Assembly (NCBI GenBank): GCA_016782885.1
Contig: JADHXQ010000016.1
Location: 1-56,897, forward strand
Length of the DNA: 56,897 bases
Direction: 5' to 3'
Origin: Phycisphaerae bacterium
GTDB taxonomy: Bacteria; Planctomycetota; Phycisphaerae; SM23-33
Shown: positions 52,007 to 56,897 of the stretch, in pieces
Layout of the letters: every line of letters starts with the position of its first letter
How positions within the stretch are numbered: the first letter of the stretch is position 1
Translations under genes and position numbers: made by a program
Notes under the pieces: generated by a model
Seen by the model: only the letters and a program-made list of their open reading frames with translations
Database searches by the model: none
Told to the model about the DNA's origin: nothing

Positions 52007-52066
52007 GGTAGCCTTGTAATCGGTATGTAGATACTTCTAATCCATAAAACTTTGTGGAGAACGGTC

Positions 52067-53500
52067 ATGATACTTCGGGTGGTCTTGTTGATTGAACAGC
52101 AGAAACTGCGAGACAACCTTCGCAGGCAGCTTGCCAGTTCGGACATCGTCTTTGAGCAGATTCGCCCGGGCAAGCGCGCGTGGGAACGGGTCATCCGGCG
52201 TGGCGCTGATGTCATAATCATCAGCCAGTCCACGATCCCTGAACCTGTCGACGGCAACATCTCGGTGCTCGCCGATTTGCCCGAAGTTCCCACAACAGTA
52301 GTGATCTCGGGAAGCGAATCCGTCGAGGAGCACGCAATACTACTGGCCGCCGGTTGCGACACGGTTCTTTACGCAGGCCTGCCCGCGCAGCGGATTGTTG
52401 ATGCCATCCAGTCAGTACTTGACTCTCGCCATCAACTTGTCCAGCAGGATATGGCCGGCCGGAAGCCCACTTATCAACCGCGGTTGGCGGATTTCGTTTC
52501 TCAAAGCCCTCCGATACAGATGTTCATGGCGACTGTCCGCCGAATCGTCCCCAGCAGTTCATCGTTGCTGATTCTCGGAGAAACGGGCGTGGGAAAGGAG
52601 CATCTGGCGCGGGCGATTCATGCCGAGGGCCCACGCTCCGCCAGGCCCTTCGTAGCCATCAACTGCGCCGCTCTACCGGAACAACTGCTGGAGAGCGAGT
52701 TGTTCGGACATGAAGAAGGCGCCTTCACCGGGGCCACGCGAAATCGGCGCGGCGCGTTTGAAATGGCGCACGAAGGGACCATTTTCCTTGACGAGATCGG
52801 TGAAATGCCCCTGCAGTCTCAGGCGAAACTGCTCAGGGTGCTCCAGGACTTCGAGGTGCGGCGAGTCGGCGGTGAACGAACGACATACGTTGACGTGCGC
52901 GTGATTGCCGCATCGAACGACGACCTGGAAGCCGAGTCGCATGCTCGTCGATTCAGGCGCGACCTGTTCTACAGGCTCAGCGTTGTGACCTTGACCGTTC
53001 CGTCCTTGCGGCAGCGCAGGGAAGACATCCCTGCTTTGGTGGCGGACTACATCGCCCGTTTGAGCATGCGAATTGGCCGTGATGTCGGCGGTATTGCCGC
53101 CGACGCCCTCGATCGACTTTGCCGGCACAACTGGCCCGGGAATGTCAGGGAACTGATTAACGTTATCGAGCGGGCCATGCTGCTCTGCGAAGGCGACGAG
53201 ATCACGCTTGGCGACCTCCCGGCCAGGATCGCTTACCCGGAACAGACGTCGATCTCCGCTTTGACGAAGATGCGGGAACTCCCTGCAGAGTGGCGGGGCA
53301 AGACACTGCACGAGATTCGGGACGGCGTTGTCGAGGATGTCGAACGAGCTTACCTGACGATGATACTTACTGAGACCGGGGGACAGGTCGGTCTGGCGGC
53401 CCAACGGGCGGGGATTCATTCCCGCGGCCTGTACGATAAGATGCGGAAGTACGGCCTGCGAAAAGAAGAGTTCCGGGAGGGGGGATCAGGCAGGGATTGA
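52067..53500 (+). CDS. Sigma-54-dependent activator (NtrC family) with degenerate receiver domain
   Basis: A 477-residue transcription activator. Residues 1-120 have the shape of a receiver domain, but the acidic pair is LLIEQQ, the phospho-acceptor site is VIIISQST (no Asp near residue 53) and the late conserved Lys is missing (YAGLPAQ). The AAA+ domain (~140-375) is complete: Walker A GETGVGKE (161-168), GAFTGA (208-213), which contacts sigma-54, and Walker B IFLDEIGE (~229-236). A Fis-type HTH is at ~435-470 ([27 protein letters not shown]). ATG 52067 has GGAG 8 nt upstream. It is divergent from the operon that carries a consensus sigma-54 promoter, which is its likely target. Activation probably does not depend on phosphorylation. 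Confidence 0.92.
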   Translation: MILRVVLLIEQQKLRDNLRRQLASSDIVFEQIRPGKRAWERVIRRGADVIIISQSTIPEPVDGNISVLADLPEVPTTVVISGSESVEEHAILLAAGCDTVLYAGLPAQRIVDAIQSVLDSRHQLVQQDMAGRKPTYQPRLADFVSQSPPIQMFMATVRRIVPSSSSLLILGETGVGKEHLARAIHAEGPRSARPFVAINCAALPEQLLESELFGHEEGAFTGATRNRRGAFEMAHEGTIFLDEIGEMPLQSQAKLLRVLQDFEVRRVGGERTTYVDVRVIAASNDDLEAESHARRFRRDLFYRLSVVTLTVPSLRQRREDIPALVADYIARLSMRIGRDVGGIAADALDRLCRHNWPGNVRELINVIERAMLLCEGDEITLGDLPARIAYPEQTSISALTKMRELPAEWRGKTLHEIRDGVVEDVERAYLTMILTETGGQVGLAAQRAGIHSRGLYDKMRKYGLRKEEFREGGSGRD

Positions 53501-53620
53501 AGCAATGCGGTTGCTCTGTACTGATTCAGCGTGAAGTGGACAGATGTTTGTTTTCTCCTCTCAGGTGGGCGGTCCTGGTCATCATCGTCTGTTCCCGCGT
53601 CGTCCGATTCGTCCGTCCTT

Positions 53621-53748
53621 TTCGCCAGGTTCGGTTTGAAACTGCACGAAGGGAAAACGCGTTTGATCGAGTTCGGTCGCTATGCGATCGAACGACGCGA
53701 ACGGCGCGGCGAGAACCGGCAGGAATCTTTCGACTTTCCGGGTTTCTT
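53621..53748 (+). pseudogene. Remnant of a group II intron-type reverse transcriptase
   Basis: About 43 codons read FARFGLKLHEGKTRLIEFGR, then YAIERRERRGENRQESFDFPGF, which matches the region after the YADD motif of group II intron reverse transcriptases (usually LxKFGLELHPDKTRLIEFGR, then FDFLGF). Neither the catalytic YADD nor the maturase part is present, and no start or intron structure can be seen, so it is a fragment. It lies 33 bp inside the right copy of the 59-bp repeat, consistent with a decayed mobile element at the island edge. Confidence 0.65.
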
Positions 53749-53781
53749 ACTTGGGCCTTTCGGGCCGCGATTCTCCGGCAG

Positions 53782-53840
53782 CAGGTCGCGCCGGAAATGA
53801 TACACGCGGCGCCGCGGTCAAGCAAAATCGAATATCAGGC
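53782..53840 (+). repeat. Right copy of the 59-bp direct repeat
   Basis: Same orientation as 47246-47304, with three differences. It lies between the reverse-transcriptase fragment and the Gfo/Idh oxidoreductase gene. The rest of 53501-53973 contains no gene I can support. Confidence 0.9.
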
Positions 53841-53973
53841 TACGCGACCCTCGGCAGGGAGAGGGTTTCCGAATGAGTCTTGCTATCACCGCGCGACCGT
53901 GTTGCAATCTACGGTGACGCGTGAGTCGGTGATATCTGTTCACCGAATTTTACCGGTTACATGGAGTCAGCAT

Positions 53974-55446
53974 ATGGAATCCTCAAAAGGCATGAATCGC
54001 CGCAACTTCGTTAAGGTCGCCGCATCAGCCCCGCTGGTCCTGAGTGTTGTCCCCAGCCGCGCAGTCGGCGGGGCGGCGTCAAAGGCGCCAAGCGAAAAAC
54101 TCAATCTCGCCTGCGTTGGAATGGGCTTTCAGGGCCAGAGAATGCTCCACAGCCTTCTCAAGCGGTCGGACGTTCGCGTTGTGGCCGTCTGCGATCCGAA
54201 CACCGAGACCAATGACTACCTCGGCTGGGGACGCTCCGACGCCAAAACCGGAATGAGCGGGGGCCGCCGCGTCGGGCAGAGAATCGTGGACGCCGCCTAC
54301 CGGCGCGCCAAAGGCGCCGGCGCCCGCAAGGGATGCAGCACGTATGCGGACTTCCGAGAGATGCTCGAAAAGGAAAAGGACCTCGACGCCGTACAGATCA
54401 TCACCCCCGACCATCTCCACGCGACGATCGCCATTGCGGCGATGAAGAAGGGCCGGCATGTCGCCATGCACAAGCCCATCGCCAATCGGATGTACGAGAG
54501 CAGGCTGACGGTGGATACCGCCCGCGAGAGCGGTCGGTCGACCCACCTCCACGCGTGGATAGAGACCGCCAATACCTACAGGATTCGCCACTGGATAAAG
54601 CAGGGGGCGATAGGCCCGGTCCGCCAGGTCCACCGCTGGATTTACAAGCCGATCTGGCCTCAGGGTATGGCGTCCCTGCCGACCAACACTCCGCCCGTGC
54701 CCAAAGGTTTCGACTGGGACCTGTGGCTCGGTCCGGTTCCCCGCAGAGCCTATTCGCCCGAGTACACGCACGCCGTTTACCGCGGATGGTACGAGTTCGG
54801 CGCCGGTCCGATGGCCGACATGGGACTCTACGGCCTGTGGATGGACTGGCGGGTCATGGACCTCGGCGCGGCGCTCAGTGCCGAGGCCTGCGCGAGTTTC
54901 ACCTGCGCGGTTCGCGGTTTCCGCGGCGGGACGGTGAAGAACGACGTATCGTTCCCGCATGCCTCGACGGTGCGTCTGACTTTCCCCGCTCGCGGCGACA
55001 AGATGCCGCCATGCGAGGTGTTCTGGTACGATGGCGGTATGCGCCCGCCCGCGCCCGATGCGCTGATCGCCGCCGGCAAGCAGATGCCCCACCAGGGTGT
55101 GATGTTCGTCGGCGACGATGGTTGCATAATGGCCGGATACTTCAACGAAAACCCGCGCATCATCGCCAACAAGCCGGGGCGCCAAGCCGCGGATCCGCCC
55201 AAGGCGCCCGACGTGAAGATAATCGGAGGGTACGATGAATGGGTCCCGGCGTTCCGCGGCGGCAGGCAATCCCGCGGAAGTTTCCAGAACGCCCAAAACG
55301 TGGCTGAAGCCGTCTGCCTGGGCAACGTCGCGATCCGCCTGAACAAACGCCTGGAATGGGACGCCAAAAAAATGAAGATCACCAACATCCCATCGGCCAA
55401 CAAATACTTCCGACGCGCCGAGTATCGCAAAGGATGGGAATTGTGA
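53974..55446 (+). CDS. Gfo/Idh/MocA family oxidoreductase with Tat-like signal
   Basis: A 490-residue protein started at MESSKGMNRRNFVKV (53974), where GGAG lies 7 nt upstream. The open frame continues about 159 codons upstream through the repeat and the reverse-transcriptase remnant, which is not credible coding. NRRNFVKVAASAPLVLSVVPSRAVGG is a Tat-type signal in two parts, followed by the nucleotide-binding LACVGMGFQGQRML and CDPNTETNDYLGWG. The catalytic EKP motif is HKP here (HVAMHKPIANR). The C-terminal half contains WDLWLGPVPRRAYSP and ADMGLYGLWMDW, as in planctomycete dehydrogenases of this type. Substrate unknown, probably a sugar derivative. Confidence 0.88.
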   Translation: MESSKGMNRRNFVKVAASAPLVLSVVPSRAVGGAASKAPSEKLNLACVGMGFQGQRMLHSLLKRSDVRVVAVCDPNTETNDYLGWGRSDAKTGMSGGRRVGQRIVDAAYRRAKGAGARKGCSTYADFREMLEKEKDLDAVQIITPDHLHATIAIAAMKKGRHVAMHKPIANRMYESRLTVDTARESGRSTHLHAWIETANTYRIRHWIKQGAIGPVRQVHRWIYKPIWPQGMASLPTNTPPVPKGFDWDLWLGPVPRRAYSPEYTHAVYRGWYEFGAGPMADMGLYGLWMDWRVMDLGAALSAEACASFTCAVRGFRGGTVKNDVSFPHASTVRLTFPARGDKMPPCEVFWYDGGMRPPAPDALIAAGKQMPHQGVMFVGDDGCIMAGYFNENPRIIANKPGRQAADPPKAPDVKIIGGYDEWVPAFRGGRQSRGSFQNAQNVAEAVCLGNVAIRLNKRLEWDAKKMKITNIPSANKYFRRAEYRKGWEL

Positions 55447-55586
55447 GACAAGTTCACAGATCCGTCATCCACCGGGTGGAGCAGCACCCACAGGATCATG
55501 CCCAGATAGACCGCCGCCGCGGCCGAGCGAAGCAGCGCAACCCTGCGACTTGCGCTTTCGGGCAAATCGGATGTTGACTTCGCCAT
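55447..55586 (-). pseudogene. 5' remnant of a small membrane protein gene
   Basis: GGAAGGAG ends 6 nt before an ATG at 55586, and the first 46 codons give a charged start and one membrane span (residues ~23-37, AAAVYLGMILWVLLHP). The frame then continues for about 200 more codons entirely antisense to the Gfo/Idh gene, which is not plausible protein. I therefore read it as the start of a gene whose 3' part was lost where the two genes now meet. It is the second gene after the Spy-like protein on the same strand. Confidence 0.45.
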
Positions 55587-55634
55587 CAACGTCTCCTTCC
55601 CGATCTCAGCCTGCATAGTCTCTAAAACGGGCGG

Positions 55635-56351
55635 TCAGGTGGTGGTTGCCGGTTTCTTCGCCGGCTCGCGGGGCGCCCTTTTCAGTTCAAATTTCTCGCC
55701 CTTCATTTTCTCGAATGCCTTGACCTGTTCTTCGGTGAGCAGTTCGAGGGCCTGCTTGTCGGCTTCGGCGCTGATTTCGCGAAGTTTCTTCGATGCCTCG
55801 GCGCGCTTGGCCTCGTTGGCGTCGCGCATGGTCCGGTAGATTGCAGACCGTTTCGTCCGCGAATCCGCGCCGATCTTGGCGGCCTTGGCCTTCTGGTCGT
55901 CGGTGAGTTTCAGCTTCTCGGCGACGTACTTGCTGGCCAGGGTGTCGGTCACGGGGCGGGTTTGCGTGCGAATCTGGTATAACCGGATCATCTGCTCTTT
56001 GGACAGCACGTCCTGAAGCTGCTTGCGGGACTTGGCGTCGTACTGGTTGCGCAGCTCGGTGTACTTCGCGCGCCGCTCCTTTTCGTCCTTGATTTTCCGC
56101 AGTTCGGTATACTGCTTCCGCATCTCGGCGCGGAGTTTGTCGCTGATCGCCTTGATCTTGGCGACGTCGGCTTCCTGGACTTTCAGCTCCTTCTGCACCT
56201 GTTCGATGCTCAGCAGTCCCGTGAGGCTGCTGCGAGACCGCCCGCCGCGCGATCCGCGGCGCCTCCGCGGCGCCGTCTCAGCGGCGAGAACAAACGCGGC
56301 GCCCATCATCAGCACCGTCACCGACACCAACACATTTTGCATTCTAGTCAT
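55635..56351 (-). CDS. Exported helical protein, Spy/CpxP-like
   Basis: A 238-residue protein: signal peptide MTRMQNVLVSVTVLMMGAAFVLAA, an Arg/Gly/Ser-rich segment (~25-42), then an almost wholly helical, Lys/Glu-rich region with repeated L-T/S-x-E/D-Q motifs (LLSIEQVQKEL, VLSKEQMIRLYQI, LKLTDDQKAKAAKI and LLTEEQVKAFEKM). Such LTxxQ repeats mark periplasmic Spy/CpxP-type proteins that act as chaperones or stress sensors, and similar proteins are frequent in Planctomycetota. AAAGGAG is 6 nt before the ATG. A role as a chaperone is inferred from the motif only. Confidence 0.7.
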   Translation of the reverse strand: MTRMQNVLVSVTVLMMGAAFVLAAETAPRRRRGSRGGRSRSSLTGLLSIEQVQKELKVQEADVAKIKAISDKLRAEMRKQYTELRKIKDEKERRAKYTELRNQYDAKSRKQLQDVLSKEQMIRLYQIRTQTRPVTDTLASKYVAEKLKLTDDQKAKAAKIGADSRTKRSAIYRTMRDANEAKRAEASKKLREISAEADKQALELLTEEQVKAFEKMKGEKFELKRAPREPAKKPATTT

Positions 56352-56734
56352 TTCAAGCTCCTTTCAACCGGGGTCTCCGGTCAGGTAATGGTTTTCAAAT
56401 CGAGCCCTTACCTATTCCGACATGCCCGAACCGGAAACAACGCAAACCGGATTGTCCGCAAAGCGCCGCCAACTGTCAATGTCCGCATGAAGAAACTCCA
56501 GGGCACCAGGGCAATCGCATCTGAATCTCAGGTGCGCCAAAGGCGGAAACGAAAACAGGGGGCAGTTTCAATCCTGCCGGGCCTCCGGGCCTGGCGGCAA
56601 CGCATCGGCGCCTGTGCCATACGGAAATACGATACCGGCGGGGAGGCGTTCTATTTGGGTGTGCGACATTAAAAGGTGGCAGATTATAATGGCCCGTAGT
56701 TAAGAGGAAGACAAGGACAGCGGCGAAACCAGAT
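56352..56734. other. Gene-free stretch at the right end
   Basis: No coding region is supported here. It includes the 5' leader of the Spy-like gene and unremarkable GC-rich DNA, with AAAAGGTGGCAG near 56671 that is partly mirrored by CTGTCGCCACTTT at the very end of the window. Confidence 0.4.
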
Positions 56735-56861
56735 GGGGATTTTTGGATTATTGGATTGCATGGATTAACGGCAAGATTTTGGTAACGACAAGTCTGAAAC
56801 GGTCGGCCTTTACATAATTGAAGTCGTTAATCCCTTAATCCCGAAAATCCATGTAATCCCC
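56735..56861. repeat. Imperfect inverted repeat of GGATT units
   Basis: The left arm 56735-56771 (GGGGATTTTTGGATT onward, ending GGATTAACG) and right arm 56825-56861 (CGTTAATCCC onward, ending GTAATCCCC) are about 37 bp each, made of GGATT words at 8-10 bp steps and inverted relative to each other. It is a REP-like or foldback element of unknown origin. Confidence 0.55.
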
Positions 56862-56897
56862 AACTGTCGTTCGAAGGCAAAAAGCTGTCGCCACTTT

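Noticed and set aside
53497..53973. A 159-codon upstream extension of the Gfo/Idh frame
   Set aside because: It crosses the reverse-transcriptase remnant (in another frame) and the 59-bp repeat; the Tat-type signal and ribosome site place the start at 53974.
1..56897. tRNA and rRNA genes
   Set aside because: I looked for T-arm (GGTTCRANTCC) and other conserved signatures by eye and found no convincing match; a covariance-model scan would be decisive.

Overview
The window is GC-rich chromosomal DNA that looks like a member of the Planctomycetota, most probably a Phycisphaerae-type lineage. The evidence is a combination typical of that group: two Cys-type sulfatases and two Gfo/Idh/MocA oxidoreductases carrying twin-arginine (or near-twin-arginine) signals, a PEP-CTERM surface protein, a secreted sialate O-acetylesterase and PQQ-type propeller, a DUF1593 protein, a PPi-type phosphofructokinase, and a solitary REP-associated transposase. 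The assignment is inference from gene content; there is no rRNA gene and I recognised no tRNA gene.

Layout. 1-5.4 kb: end of biotin carboxylase, then three glycolytic genes (ATP-type and PPi-type phosphofructokinases in tandem, and a convergent gpmI). 5.5-6.05 kb: a BrnT-type toxin gene broken by one in-frame stop, with its antitoxin intact. 6.2-12.2 kb: a large membrane protein, lepA, a RAYT transposase in a cassette with long inverted repeats, and an EboE-like gene. 12.4-16.5 kb: three exported proteins (a secreted methyltransferase fusion, an acetylesterase, a propeller). 16.7-22 kb: minus-strand genes including hemB, a Nudix protein and MgtC. 22.3-27.5 kb: a plus-strand housekeeping run pheA-tpiA-secG-yicC-gmk-rpoZ-coaC, in which SecG carries a two-repeat periplasmic extension. 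27.7-31.5 kb: PEP-CTERM protein, YgiQ radical SAM enzyme, GNAT. 31.7-37.7 kb: a glycan/sulfate-ester catabolic run. 37.7-45.5 kb: HIT protein, GAF-PP2C phosphatase, then a minus-strand envelope-signalling operon (beta-barrel protein, lipoprotein, FecR protein, CHASE2 adenylate cyclase). 45.7-47.2 kb: a DUF2339 membrane gene that appears internally deleted and split.

The most interesting region is 47.25-53.84 kb. A 59-bp direct repeat (56/59 identical) brackets a block holding a tightly overlapping four-gene minus-strand operon (AdoMet-decarboxylase-like pyruvoyl enzyme, FemAB/CelD-type GNAT, ATP-grasp ligase, fold-III PLP decarboxylase), a consensus sigma-54 promoter pointing at that operon, a TGTC-N10-GACA dyad upstream of it, a divergent sigma-54 activator whose receiver domain has lost its phospho-acceptor, and a group II intron-type reverse-transcriptase remnant just inside the right repeat. 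I read this as an acquired, sigma-54-controlled pathway for an amine- or amino-acid-derived small molecule whose product is unknown. The right end of the window holds a Gfo/Idh oxidoreductase, a truncated small membrane gene and a Spy-like periplasmic protein.

Several dispersed hairpin repeats (3.63, 10.1-11.0, 12.25, 17.88, 39.42 and 56.7 kb) sit in intergenic gaps, and two of them have become part of neighbouring reading frames.
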